Assembly (NCBI GenBank): GCA_023052935.1
Contig: CM041295.1
Span: 107,758,711 to 107,822,710, forward strand
Direction of reading: 5' to 3'
Length of the DNA: 64,000 bases
Origin: Piezodorus guildinii
Taxonomy: Eukaryota > Arthropoda > Insecta > Hemiptera > Pentatomidae
Part shown: positions 19,470-31,179 of the stretch, piece after piece
Layout of the letters: every line of letters begins with the position of its first letter
How positions within the stretch are numbered: the stretch's first letter is position 1
Program-made: the position numbers and the translations under genes
The notes under the pieces: model-generated
Seen by the model: only the letters and a program-made list of their open reading frames with translations
The model's database searches: none
Told to the model about the DNA's origin: nothing

Positions 19470-19810
19470 AGCATCCATGAATCTCTCCATTATCCCTCCA
19501 TCCCCCGAGAGGACTGAGGGTCGCCCTGCTGCCCAGCTCCCCGCCGCCCGAGATAGGACGGCCTGGACAGAGACTAGGATGCACTACGAGCTAGGAGCTA
19601 TCTATATTGAGGCTGGCAGGCAGCCACCTCCGCTACCGGAATACAATGTGAAACACCGCCCGCGAAATAGCTTTCTCCGCTCTCATACTCCAACAGTCGA
19701 GTCATCTGCTGCTCATCCTCTGCGCATTAACCACTTGAAAGTCCTCCGTTTGCCTAGGCTCCTGATCCTCCTCACCCGCCATGTGTCTCACCGATTTCGC
19801 TGAAATTGTG
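19470..19810. other. GC-rich island, unassigned
   Basis: This 340-bp block is far more GC-rich than its surroundings. It contains a plus-strand frame of 108 codons from 19477 (MNLSIIPPSPERTEGRP...) and a shorter minus-strand frame starting MAGEEDQEPRQTEDFQ. Neither matches a family I recognise. It could be an exon, a processed gene fragment or part of an unknown repeat. Confidence 0.35.
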
Positions 19811-19964
19811 TCAGACGAAACAAGACATTAAAATGATTGGACTGTAAACAAATTAGAGGCTAACGCTTTCCAGGATTCCCGTGAAAAACGGTGCTAGAAT
19901 GCTTGCGCAGGCCACATTTTATTTAATATCTAGTTCTGATGACAGTAGACAAATAAGCAATTTT

Positions 19965-20545
19965 TTTCATTATTTTATTTATTTATAGTAATATACGACT
20001 GTATTAAAAAACACAATAAGTAAATATGTAGAATGAAAAACAAGTCATGAAAATTTCTTGAGAAAGAACTACCCAGCACTTCACTAACCATTTTAAGGCA
20101 GTAGGTCCCGAGGCCACCTTCTTTTCAGTCGCCTTGGAGGGTTATCAGGGATATCTAAGGAAGATAAATTACGGACAAGTGGGTTTGTATGGGCAGGGAG
20201 TTTAGAATGAAAAGAGGAGTATCCATTACGGGCAATGTCTGCAGCAAATGGGATGTTTATGTGATTATGGAGGAGTTGATTTGTGACAAAATAAGGGACA
20301 TTAAGGATTTTTCGAAGGATTTTAGATTGTTAGGACTGGATGCGGGAGGTATTAGATGGTTTCGTGGAGCCCCAAAGCTCGATTCCAAATGTCCAAATAG
20401 GTCTGATAATAGTGATGTAAATGAGTCTTTTGTAATATACTGGAAGTTTTGAACGTTTGTCTAGTAAGTGTTATAGTAATCGATATCTTCGAGCAGTTTC
20501 TTGTCGTTTCAGTCTTGTGTGAGGATCAAATAAGCTTGGATTCGA
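19965..20545 (-). mobile_element. Family C 3' part, truncated
   Basis: The minus strand encodes family C RT C-terminal motifs (TIIRPIWTFG, ELWGSTKPSN, SKILRKILNVP, then PRRLKRRWP) with stops, followed by the family 3' UTR. Same subfamily as 18160-18515. Truncated near 20545. Confidence 0.75.
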
Positions 20546-20779
20546 AATATTCCTTTTTCTGTGTAAAACGATTGAAAAAATAAATCATTAAGATTTTCAT
20601 GTTTTATGCTTGGGATTGGATTAAAAGTGTTTATGGGAAAAAAATTTTAGGTTTTCGGTTTCCATAGAAATTTGAAAAAAGCAAAACAAATCTGTTGTAG
20701 GGGTTATGAATCTTAATCTAAGTTTTAAAGAAAACTCATTAAAATCATTATTTTGGCTATAAAATAAAAATTCCGCTAT

Positions 20780-21205
20780 TTCCAGTTGAACAGATCCGCT
20801 TTATAGAACTTCTACTTGACAAACGTCTTATATGAAATCCGCAAACAAGACTGAAACGACAAGAAAATGCTCGCCGCTTTAGCTAAAAAATGCTCATCTA
20901 TATCACCATCATTACGGAGGTGAGCTTTGAGCTCTACTAAACCATCAAATTCTTCCCGTATTCAATCCTTACGATCCGAAATCCTTCGAAAAATTCTCAA
21001 AAATGCTCCTGGCTTTGTCAAGAATAAATTCATCCATAAAGACCTTAAGTTCCATATGTTGCTGAGTTGACCCGAACCAGGTATTAATCCTTCCTTGACA
21101 AACTCTACTCCCATTCTAACCCACTAGTTTCAATCCTTGCTTCCTCTTCCATTCCTGACAATCCTTCGAGGTGTCTGAAAAGAAGATGGCCTCTAGACAG
21201 TGGAC
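20780..21205 (+). pseudogene. Family C RT fragment, plus strand
   Basis: Reads VEQIRF, LLLDKRL, then after a stop NPQTRLKRQENARRF, later TKPSNSSRIQSLRSEILRKI and a PDNPSRCLKRRWP-like end. Several stops. It lies in the opposite orientation to the neighbouring copy at 19965-20545. Confidence 0.7.
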
Positions 21206-21393
21206 TCAGCGAGATATCCGGACAGGCCTGCCACACCACTAAAACTTCATCAAGACCATTACTGAGCTTTAATAATAAGTAATAATATTTATAAAGCCTA
21301 ATAATTATTATTCGGTTTTTAAATAAACGATATAGTTTAGTGTTCATGTCGATCAGTAAATTAAATATCATAAAAACTGTGCTTCCTAAGAAA

Positions 21394-21740
21394 TAGAGGT
21401 GGGCATAATCGAATGATTGTCATAATCGGATGATCGGACTTCGATGATTCAAATAATCGAATGATTGAATGATTAATATGGATTCTGAGAGACGATATGC
21501 GACAATTCCCGTCTCTATGACTGCTGAGCCTAGGTGGAAATATGCATATAATTTATGTGATGAGCATAAAAAAAAAAAAAAAAAAAGGTCGTTCGATGAT
21601 GCGAGCTCCTTATAATCCCTAGATTATCGTAAACAATTCAGTTCGAAAATCATTCGTTTCTCCCAACCGATTAATTCGAATAATTGAAATAATGGAATGA
21701 TCCGATTATTCGAAAGGTCATTCGATTATGCCCGCCCCTA
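21394..21740. mobile_element. hAT-like MITE with 8-bp target duplication
   Basis: The 347-bp element begins TAGAGGTGGGCATAATCGAA and its other end reads TAGGGGCGGGCATAATCGAA when reversed. Exact 8-bp duplications CTAAGAAA flank it at 21386-21393 and 21741-21748. The end wording and 8-bp duplication fit the hAT superfamily. It has no transposase and contains an A run at about 21570-21587. Confidence 0.88.
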
Positions 21741-21749
21741 CTAAGAAAC

Positions 21750-24030
21750 TTATGGTTTTAAGGTATATCATGGCCTGTTTAATTAGCTTCATTTTGAGTG
21801 GTAATAGACATCTATACATAAAGGAGTTCAAGATAAAGTTCTTCAAGTAAAAACGTTTTTTTCCTAAAATTCATAGGTTAATATTTTCTTACCATAATTT
21901 TTGAAATATATGGCGTATTTTTGTTCCTTCAATATCTCCAAAACTATTTAAATTAGCAAAAATGTTTATTTAGTCGTTTTTGAAGGTACTTAAAAGTTCA
22001 CAAAAAACTTTTTAATTTTTTTACTGATTCTCCACCTCCTTCATCAAACCCCGACGCAGAAAACTCTAAGCCTTTTTACCCGTTAATTACAATTTCTCAA
22101 AGGTTTCAGATTTTTTTTTTTATGTTCGGGTTGAAACCTTACTTAACAGTACTAGGATAATTATTATTTTGTTTTTAAATAAACCATTTATTTAGTATTC
22201 GTGTTAATCAGTAAATTAACAAGGAATTTGGAAATTATAGGTTTGATAACCTCACGAATAATAAGTAAAAATAAATAAAATAAAATGTCTATCAATGATT
22301 AATGAACATGGCTAACTCATCAGCCCACTTTTACCCCTAATACGTTCAAATGTTTCTCAATTAATGAAATGGCTTTAAGCAAACTATTCTAACTCTATAA
22401 GTCCTGGAGATGGACAACCATATCCTGGAATTGGAGCTGGAAGTACCTACGAGAATAATAGATGAAGAATTAATAAAGGAAAGGAAACGGTAAGTGGCTG
22501 AGACTGGGCCACTTAGCTCCAGTCATCAGTGGCTATTGATTACAACTTAGCCGCTAATGTTCCATCTTGGAATGGGGCTGTATTGAAGGCTCCTAACATA
22601 GCTAGATAATTACAATATCATACCCCAGCTACTAATCGGCTAAACATAAGTTAATTTAGATAATTGATCACGAATGCCACGAGAAAAGCGTTGGTATTTC
22701 CTTGAGTTGGAATCACCGATGCTTGAATTTTTTATGGTAATGAATTTGAACCAATAGGATATTTTTTTTCTACCTATTTACATCATACTTTTTTTTAAAT
22801 TATGCCGAATTTTAAGCATTTTACTATCAGATACAATTAACGTTGTGAGATTACATGAAGTAGACAGCAGTGACACAAATTAACAGTCGTCATAGTTTTA
22901 AGAGAACTTAAACTTCTATATTCTTTTCTTTGAATTTTAAGTGATTTTCTTTAATTTTCAATATTTAATATTATTTTAATTGTGTAATCAGCATTTGTAA
23001 AAACATGCAGTTGTGTTTGATTTTGGAAACTTTTTTTTTTTAACGAATGATGCAATATTCATAACCATGACTGTACATCTTGTACGAATTTAAGTAAATA
23101 TTGACAACTGCAATTCACACACATGAGTCTAGATATCGTTCTTGTCGGATAACAGTAAATGACAACTAAAACAACAATAAAAATAAAATTATCACAAAAA
23201 TAATTAACTGAACTATATTACAACACTTAATTCATGTGTAAAGATGACTTTTGAAACCTTTACACTCGGTTGCCCCCTCTGGTGGGACATTATATTTTAG
23301 TACCGATTATGTAGAATGAATATAGACCACCGCAATTTTTTTTTTTTTTAAGTATCATTAGAAACGCATATTTTTCGGTAGTTTTCTGTTAAAATAGATC
23401 AAATTACCATAAAAATTTCAAGATGCATGCATCATATATAAATGCAAAGTGCACCTTCTCCAATCATATAGAATTGCACCTTCATATTAGGGATTGCTTC
23501 AGAATATACCTTATAGTAGGTAATTATGAAAAAAAAAACTTTTATTTTTCTTTATCTTTTCTGTGTCCTTCAATAAACAATAGTACATATAAACCAAATT
23601 CCATTACAATGCATTACTTTTTCCTACATTTTTACACATATTATCACGATTCCAGTGCGTACGCCTTCGCGAAAAATTACTTACTAGTAGGTAGCGTGCG
23701 AAACGGTGCCGAGAGCAAAGATTTAATAATGAATCTAAAGTTCTACACGCAGACACTAAAAACTAAAAATTCTATTTGGTTTTTGTAGGCGGAGAAAAAT
23801 TATATTATTTATCAAATATTTTTGTCTTCTGTTAGTTTTTCGAAGTAGAGAAGAATGCGGAAGAGGGTATTTAAAATAACTTTGTAAAAATAAAGGCATT
23901 TTTCCTGGGATATGAAGTAGAATGTAATTTATTGGAGCCCTAGATATCCATCTATATTTGGAAGAAAATATGCTTCCAAGTTTAAGGGTATTTTAGACAT
24001 CTATATTACAATCTTCTTCCCAAACAAAAA
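21750..24030. other. Intergenic DNA, no gene or clear repeat seen
   Basis: AT-rich, without recognisable coding motifs. The 121-codon frame at 23423-23788 has no motif and a composition like the surroundings, so it is not annotated as a gene. Confidence 0.4.
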
Positions 24031-24035
24031 AAATC

Positions 24036-24460
24036 TGGTGCGGGCAATACACGACGTTCACTTGCCTCGACTGTTAAAATCAGCTTAAAAATTTATTAAC
24101 ATACTTCAATTTGAAAAATATTTTAAGTTGATTTTAATAAAACGTGTATTCATTTTCGTAGAAACATATGATTTAGATTAAATAATATAACTATATTAAA
24201 TTGTTAATCAGAAATAAGTTTATACCCCATTCGTCATTTTATATTACCTTTTACAACTTTGTGTATCATATTATATTTTTTCTAAAATCTTTCTCTTTCT
24301 AACGGTATATTATACCTCAATATTACTGTTCTTATTATCAAAAACACGAAAATTGCATTAAAAAAATATGTTTGCACTTTTCTCCTTTAGTTGTTTATCA
24401 AATTCGCTCAACTTCAATATTTATTTGTTAATTATTAATGCTAATAAGATGATGTGCCTA
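24036..24460 (-). repeat. E-family repeat, minus-oriented half
   Basis: Starts GGTGCGGGCAATACACGACG (reverse of the E 3' end) and continues through TCTTTCTAACGGTATATTAT to AATTCGCTCAACTTCAATAT. It is joined within about 20 bp to a plus-oriented E segment, forming a foldback. Confidence 0.65.
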
Positions 24461-24479
24461 ATTTTTTAAATCAAAAAAA

Positions 24480-24790
24480 TAAAAGGTACTTTGCACCTTT
24501 TTACGATTTTCTCAAAAACAGCTCTAATGATTTTGATTAAACTCTATATTTCGATGTAAAATTTGATGGGCTTTAGTATGATGTAGTTTTCATTATGACT
24601 GAAATAGTCTGACAGGGCTTAAATGCCGATATTTTAAATTTTCTTCTTCTAAAGTATCTTTATTTTTCTATATTTCAAAAAATTCATCATCTGATTGGCA
24701 TTCATAAATAACGGGAAAATATGCAATTTGAGCGAATTTGATTCACAACTAAAGCAGAAAAGTGGAAACATATCTTTTTAATTATTTACC
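24480..24790 (+). repeat. E-family repeat, plus-oriented half
   Basis: Carries the E core TTTGCACC, CGATTTTCTCAAAAACAG, GATTTTGATTAAACTC, CAGGGCTTAAATGCCGATAT and TTGAGCGAATTTGAT. The last segment is an inverted copy of part of 24370-24460. Confidence 0.65.
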
Positions 24791-24829
24791 AACAGTCAAC
24801 CATTCTCACTTCACATAAAAATTTAATTT

Positions 24830-25570
24830 AAAATATTATAATTAGTTACTTTACTAATTATATTTGCACATAATTATGTACTACAAAAGAAAAATATTTT
24901 GTAATCATCTATAGGCTTGTTGATTTAGTAAAATATTAAAAAAAAGAAGTAGAAACAAATAATTTATTAAACATTTATAGCATCAGGTGATAATTTATTT
25001 TTACGATCCATGAGAATTAAAGACAATAATAAGTTCATAACGTATTAACAAACATTTAAAACAAAGAAACTGGAATTTATAGGGACGACATTTGAAAAAA
25101 AGCAAAGAGCTTATAGGAAAAAAAAAAAAAAAAAAATTTCTTCTCGTAAACCGGCGCACGTTAAAGTAAAATATAAACCTTCTAGTTAATTTCTGTGGTG
25201 GTAAATTTCTGGGCGATTTTCGTAATAAATGATTTAAATTTTTTTTATGTTATTCATTAATAAAAACTTTAAGAATCTATAAAAGTTCAAGGTGCATAAA
25301 CTTAAATTATGATAATAATATTAAATTATCGGAATAAACATGATTCATTAATTTTGGTTCATCAAAATAGTTGAGGTAATATTTAAAAAAAAAGGACATT
25401 TTCCATAGACCGTCGTTTTAATAAGATATCTTAGGTGAACATTTTTAATTAAAAAAAAAAACTAATGATGAGCAATGATAATAGAAACTAAGAATTTAAC
25501 CAAAAAAATTTGGGGAAATTAGAAATCCAGATATTGGTCCACCGAATGCATAGGCTCGCCCCACTGTGGG
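24830..25570 (+). repeat. Repeat F, copy 2
   Basis: Second copy of the block at 16385-17100, same orientation, ending with the same CGAATGCATAGGCTCGCC words and CCACTGTG. It is diverged, with several small indels. Confidence 0.75.
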
Positions 25571-26094
25571 ATGCTTTAAAGAACATGGATGATTAAAAAT
25601 TCATTTTGTTAGTTGACTACTTCTTTCTTACTTAATGTTCTTCAATCCGCACACCCGTCAGCTAAATACATTTCTCCCTGGCTGATAAAAGCAATAGATC
25701 CATTGTTTCTCTCAATCAGGAGCCACTAAAGCCACATTTCTTTGTATCATAGGATGGTTAAACGGGCATTTCCCTTTAAAACTTAGTTGCCGTAATACTC
25801 GACTTTCGATATAACTCATCTATAAGTAAGAGGATGTAAAAACATCGAAATAAATTTTCATTGATAAGCTTTGAACATCTTAACCTCGTGTAGATAGTAA
25901 ACTAGTCCAGTTGTCTGAATGGTGGCTGCCGTGAACATTAAACACCTGACCCTTAGGTTTATAGCCTATCAACATGGAAACTGACATTTATTGTGAGTAT
26001 TTATTTGCGGCTTAATAATCCCGTAGAGTAGGAGAATTATATCTTATTTCCTATTTCCTTTTTTTAATTTTACTTCTCTTAATAGTAGAAGAAA
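25571..26094. other. Intergenic DNA, nothing recognised
   Basis: No coding motif or repeat end identified. Confidence 0.4.
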
Positions 26095-27160
26095 TGTATT
26101 GCGTTCATGAAAATTTTCGATTATGAGTTTTCAGCGGAAAAACACCTTTTAGTGTCCATTGACTCCAAATGAAAAAGTCCAGCATAAAAGGTCAGAGTGT
26201 ATTTGGTAAGGCCTAGGATTGTACACCTAAAACGATAAGCTATACAAAACTGAATTTTTACTTTCACTTACTATATATAATAAGGAAAGTATTGCGATCG
26301 TGAAAATTTTGGAATTCCAGTTTTCAACGGAAATACACGTTTTAGGGTCACCTGAGTCCAAAAACCAAGTCCCGCAAAAAGGTCTCTGTTTGTGTGTGTG
26401 TGGTAACTCCCGGGCGGAAACGGTAAGTCAAATGAAACTGAAATTTCATATTTAAGATAAGTATACGCCCGAGTCGTGACAAAACTTTTTTCATCAAAAT
26501 GAGCTTACCAGAAGCACTTTATACCATGCATTTTGCACCTTTTTTTCGATTTTCTCGAAAACGGTTCCGACGATTTTGATTAAACTCGCTATATCCATGT
26601 AAAATTTAATGAGCTTTAATATCAAGTAGGTTTTATTTGGATAAAAATGGTTTGACAGGGCTTAAATGCCGATATTCTAAATTTTCTTCCCCTAAAGTAC
26701 CTTTAATTTTGTAGATTTAATAAAAATAACTAGATTATCTTGTTAACGCTGATGAAAAACAGGTAAATATATAAATTGAATAAATTCGATACCCAACTAA
26801 AGGAAAAAAAGAAAATATATTTTTTTAACGCAATTTTTCGTTTTTGAACATAAGAGCAGTAATATACATGTATGATATACCGTTGGAAAGCTAAAGATTT
26901 TAGAAAACATATTATCTCATACACAAGCTTTTAAAAGTTAATGGAGAGCGATGAAACGAACATAAAACTAACTGATTATTTTAGATAATGATATAATAGA
27001 TTTTTTAATGAAACACATGTTTCTATAGAAATTTAATTTAATTAATTCTTTAATAGTTTCACGTATTTTTATCTCTAACTGTATTTGAAAATTCTTTCAT
27101 TGATTTTAAAAATGGAGGTAAGTGAAAGTCGTGTGTTGCCCGCATCAGATTTTTTTATTT
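26095..27160 (+). repeat. E-family repeat: partial copy then a near-complete copy
   Basis: A partial 5' copy at 26095-26230 precedes a near-complete one at about 26268-27160. The complete copy opens ATATATAATAAGGAAAGTAT, then TGCGATCGTGAAAATTT and ACACGTTTTAGGGTC, and has a short TG repeat. Its core is CGATTTTCTCGAAAACGG, CAGGGCTTAAATGCCG and ACCGTTGGAAAGCTAAAG. It closes GTAAGTGAAAGTCGTGTGTT, then GCCCGCATCAGATTTTTT. No ORF of note, and no TIR or poly-A was recognised. Confidence 0.7.
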
Positions 27161-27168
27161 TAGCAGTG

Positions 27169-28032
27169 CATATGGGTCATTCCATGCGAATTCATCTAGA
27201 AATTTTAGAATCTCAGATTTTATCGAAATTTGGCACGATGTATCCTTTCATGTAGTCAAGATGTTATACAAAAAGGACTGAAAAAAATTCATTCTTATGT
27301 TTAACTTATTGGTTTTGGTTCAAATACGTTTTTTCACGAACATCCATAGCTAGATGTTCATTTACAACGATTATATTAAAAAATAAATAAATTAGGTGAA
27401 ATCCCATGATTTTATTATAATATATTGTAGCCAGTATGACCACAAGTACTGGAAAAAATATTGTTTTGCTTAAATAATGGCATTTGGCTCATATTATTTA
27501 TTTCATTAAATGCCCATAGTTTAAGTAAAATTTTTGTTCATTGAAAACAAATAGTTTTCCTCATATTAAGCAGATAAAATCCCATCATTTTTATTATTGT
27601 TGCTGGTAGCTAATATGATGTTAGGTATTCCGAAATATTTATTTTTTTGGTTCATTATAATTTTTTTTTTTAACTATTCGTTTTGCTTGAAACTTTTTAT
27701 ATTTTTATACATGATATTTTTTCATATTTATTGGAGCATCATGGATAAATTAATTATTTATTTTATAAATAACCATTGTCCCCTTTATATAATCTGAATT
27801 TTTCATGCTGTTTGATCGAAAATTAACGATAGTACAATTTTATTTCTTTGAGTAACCCTCTGGGAGGGTCGAGGTTATGATAACGCCCAAGTTTGGGTGG
27901 CTATAAATTGAAAACTAGTTAAGATAGAATACTAAAATTTTGTATAAACATCCTAACTACATGAAAGGATACTTCGTGAAAATCTGAAATCCTAAAATTT
28001 CTGGATGAATTCGCATGGAACGGCCCATATGC
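27169..28032. mobile_element. Non-autonomous DNA transposon with ~95-bp TIRs
   Basis: The left end (GCATATGGGTCATTCCATGC, then GAATTCATC and ATCCTTTCATGTAGT) is matched by the inverted right end (GCATATGGGCCGTTCCATGC, then GAATTCATC and ATCCTTTCATGTAGT). The 864-bp element has no clear transposase. It lies directly after the E-family 3' end at 27160. Confidence 0.82.
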
Positions 28033-28059
28033 CTAATTTAGAGCAAATTTTTAAACAAA

Positions 28060-28710
28060 AAGAGCCATATTGTACCATGCATTCTGATTTTCTTTTTATG
28101 AATGATGATTTTCTTCAAAATGGCTTAAACTATTATGATTAAACTCGCTATAGCAATAAAAAAAGTTTAATGGCATTTATTTCCATGTATGTTTCATTCT
28201 AATTGAAATAGTCCGAACAAATTTAAATGTGGATATTTTAAATTTTCTTCCTCCAAAGCACCTTTAATTTTGTAGTGTCGAAAAAATTAAACGTTTCATG
28301 TGTTAGCATTAATTAAAAAATCAGCTAAATGTACAAGTTGAACAAGTGTGATAACTAAATCAAAAGAAAAAATAGCAAAAAGTTCTTTTTTTTTTCATAA
28401 TATAATAATAGTAATATAAATTTATAATGCACCGTTAGAAAGCTAAAGATTTTAGAAAAAAAAAAAAATCTGATATACAAAGTTTTAAAAAGTAATGGAA
28501 TATGAAGAAAATAAGATAAAACTAAGTGATTTTTATAGATAATAATTTCTGTTGTTAGATTATTTAATTCAAATTAAATTTTTATATCAAAATTCAAAGT
28601 CATTTTTTAAAAATTTTTTCAACTCTATTTTAATAAGTTCTATAACTGATTTTAAGAACTGAGATAAGTGAAAGTCGAATGTTACGGAGACCAGATTTTT
28701 CAAATATCTT
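28060..28710 (+). repeat. E-family repeat, 3' two thirds
   Basis: Contains GATTAAACTCGCTATAG, TAAATGTGGATATTTTAAAT, GCACCGTTAGAAAGCTAAAG and the closing GATAAGTGAAAGTCGAATGT followed by CCAGATTTTT. Diverged. Confidence 0.6.
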
Positions 28711-29150
28711 ACACTTCCAACTAATTTTATATAATAAATCTATATTGCTATTATTATTTCAGGGCTTATTTTCCAACCGTAAACAAATTGTTTTTACCTT
28801 TTTAGTTGATTCCCGCTTTCTTTTATATTTACCCTGTTTTTTTTTTAATAACCTTAACATGTAGAGATGATAATGTTTTCGAGAGATAGATATTTTTTAA
28901 AATTCGAAATAATTCTCCTTAGACTTTTTGAATAAAGATAAAGCCTACATGTAATTTTACTTTGATATAGTTTATAAAAATCGTCATAGCCTGGTTTTGA
29001 GAAAATCGTAAGCAGGTGAAAAAATGCATGATATATGCATAAAATAGTTCTTTTAATAACTTTTTGATAACATAGTAATTGTAACATCCTAAGTATATAA
29101 TTATCTGGAATATGTGGTTTAAGTTTTATTAAATCCACCATTTTTTAACC
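28711..29150. other. Intergenic DNA, nothing recognised
   Basis: The 95-codon minus frame at 28854-29141 has no recognised motif and is AT-biased. Confidence 0.35.
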
Positions 29151-29154
29151 AGAC

Positions 29155-29640
29155 TTACCACAGGCGCATACACAGATTATTTTGGAAGACTTGATCATTT
29201 GGATTCAAGGGACTCTAAAACGCGTATTCCTATCAAAAACTCGAATTCGAAAATGTTCACAATTGCAATATATAGAGGAGAAAAATTAATTAATGAATTA
29301 AAAAATTAAAGTAGAGTCTAATCCAAATTCCACAGATTGATTTAGCTAGAATGTTATAATGTTCAAAATTATCAATAGAAAAAAATGGGCAATTTCGGTC
29401 AGTCGATTTTAGTGGAAAGCGTTGCTGTAACATATCAGGCGTATAGTTTTCTTAAATATGAAATTTTAGTTTTGTACGACATTTCGTTTTCCTGCTAGTC
29501 TAACCAAACATACACATACACAGACCTTTTTGTGGGACTTGGAATCAAGGGACCCTAAAACGGATATTTCCGGTGAAAACTGGGATTCGAAAATTTTCAC
29601 GATCGCAATACTTAGCTTACTATATATTTCATATATAGGT
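29155..29640 (-). repeat. Two E-family 5' ends, minus-oriented
   Basis: 29155-29290 and 29345-29640 each carry the reverse of the E 5' region: TTGGATTCAAGGGACTCTAAA or GGAATCAAGGGACCCTAAAA, then a Lys/Phe-like AT stretch with TCGAAAATTTTCACGATCGC. The second reaches ACTATATAT, the E start. Confidence 0.6.
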
Positions 29641-29667
29641 GTGCGAAAACAAAAAAGTAAAATAGTT

Positions 29668-30113
29668 TTTAAACCTAGAAGGTTGAAACGGCAGTGGCCC
29701 CGAGATTTTTGTAAATACGTATGCTGGAGTTCTGAAAGGCAGATCCTCTAAGGCGGTATTGCTGCTGCCTCACTTAGCTTCCGCTGGCCTCACCAGTGAA
29801 GCAGCTGAGAGGGAGGCGCTGGGATCCTTTGGACTCTGCTTGTCCTTCCACAAATAGGGGGACAAGCCCCGTCCGGGGTTCCCTAGCTGATATTGTATAT
29901 ATTGTACATACCTATGAATGTGACATGTTTTGTTTATTTATTTGTTAACTTCATTTATTTGTATTTATTTTATCTACAAATTTTGTTATTGTATACGCTT
30001 ATTTAGTTCGGTTTCATTTTATGTAATTTTACTTTCCTTATGTTTATATTGTATAAATGTGATCCTTTAGCAATATTATTATTGCCCATTGTGACAAATT
30101 GTAATACATACGA

Positions 30114-30181
<68 letters not shown>
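29668..30181 (+). mobile_element. Family D (Jockey-like) 3' end with long poly-A
   Basis: Opens with coding for RRLKRQWPRDF, the ORF2 C-terminus shared with element A. A 3' UTR of about 420 nt follows, including GGAGGCGCTGGGATCC, and ends AATAAA plus about 66 A residues (30116-30181). The remainder of the element is absent (5' truncation). An (AT)n tract of about 15 units follows directly. The clean, long tail suggests a relatively recent insertion. Confidence 0.8.

Positions 30182-30211
<30 letters not shown>
30182..30211. repeat. (AT)n microsatellite
   Basis: About 15 AT units directly after the poly-A tail of the family D insertion. Confidence 0.9.
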
Positions 30212-30212
<1 letters not shown>

Positions 30213-31170
30213 CTTTTAAATAATGATTTTTTCTCCCGTTAATGGTTACTTTTTAATCACCTCCTTACACAACCGTTTACTTACTAACAGTGAGATTCTT
30301 TATTTTCAATGAAATCAAGACTCATATAAAGATTATGGTCGTGTCTGAATTTCAGCAGTGCTGTTATAGAACCATAGTAGAATGTTAAAATATTTTACAC
30401 GAGAAATAAAATAAAATCTGTCTCAATTGTTGCTCTGAAACAATTAAAAAACTACATTCAATCTGTAGTACGATTTATGGACTTGAAAAATAAAATATCT
30501 CTCTCAGAACCTTTCATATGAAACATATGAAGGTCAAAGAACTAAAAAGAAAACAAGTGGAAAGTTGAATTCCCGGAAAAATAATAGGTTTGTTTTTCAA
30601 AGGATTCACCCATCCTATTCTCTAAAATGAACTGTGACGGAATGTGCTTTTCCAGTTCAAAGGGAAAACTTTTTTTTTAGTTTCTGTGAAGTGAAAAGTT
30701 AGTTGGCTTTACCCGGAAAATTCCAGCGCAAAGGAATTTTTCAACTGTAGAGGGTAATTTAGCAACTCTCTGATGAATTGTCTTTTGTTGAAGAGTTATT
30801 TTGTTCCTTCCGTTGGCTTCATTAACAGAAATACAACTGGAAGCACTTCAATACTAACTTATATTGTCAAAATGAATGGCCAATTGATTTCTCAATCAGC
30901 TGATTGACTGATTTAATCAGTTGTAAAGAAGTACAAAAAAAAAAAAAAAATAAACTTTTAAAAATATATTGGAAACTTGCGTTTGAAACCTCTTTAATAT
31001 ATCAATGAGTTTAAAACCTATATGATATTAAATACCACTTAATAGTAAATCAACGTAAGAGATTTTAATGAATATCATTTTGCTTTATTAAATAAAATAG
31101 TAAAATTGTTGCAACATGCCTAGTATAAAGTTTGTCGATTTTGGTGAAAAAGTTGCTATAACATCATAGG
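30212..31170. other. Intergenic DNA, nothing recognised
   Basis: No coding motif or repeat end identified. TCAATCAGCTGATTGA at about 30892-30907 is a short palindrome. Confidence 0.4.
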
Positions 31171-31179
31171 CATATACTA

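Noticed and set aside
23423..23788. 121-codon ORF as a host gene
   Set aside because: No motif or domain, AT-biased composition like the surroundings, and no sign of splice or promoter context.
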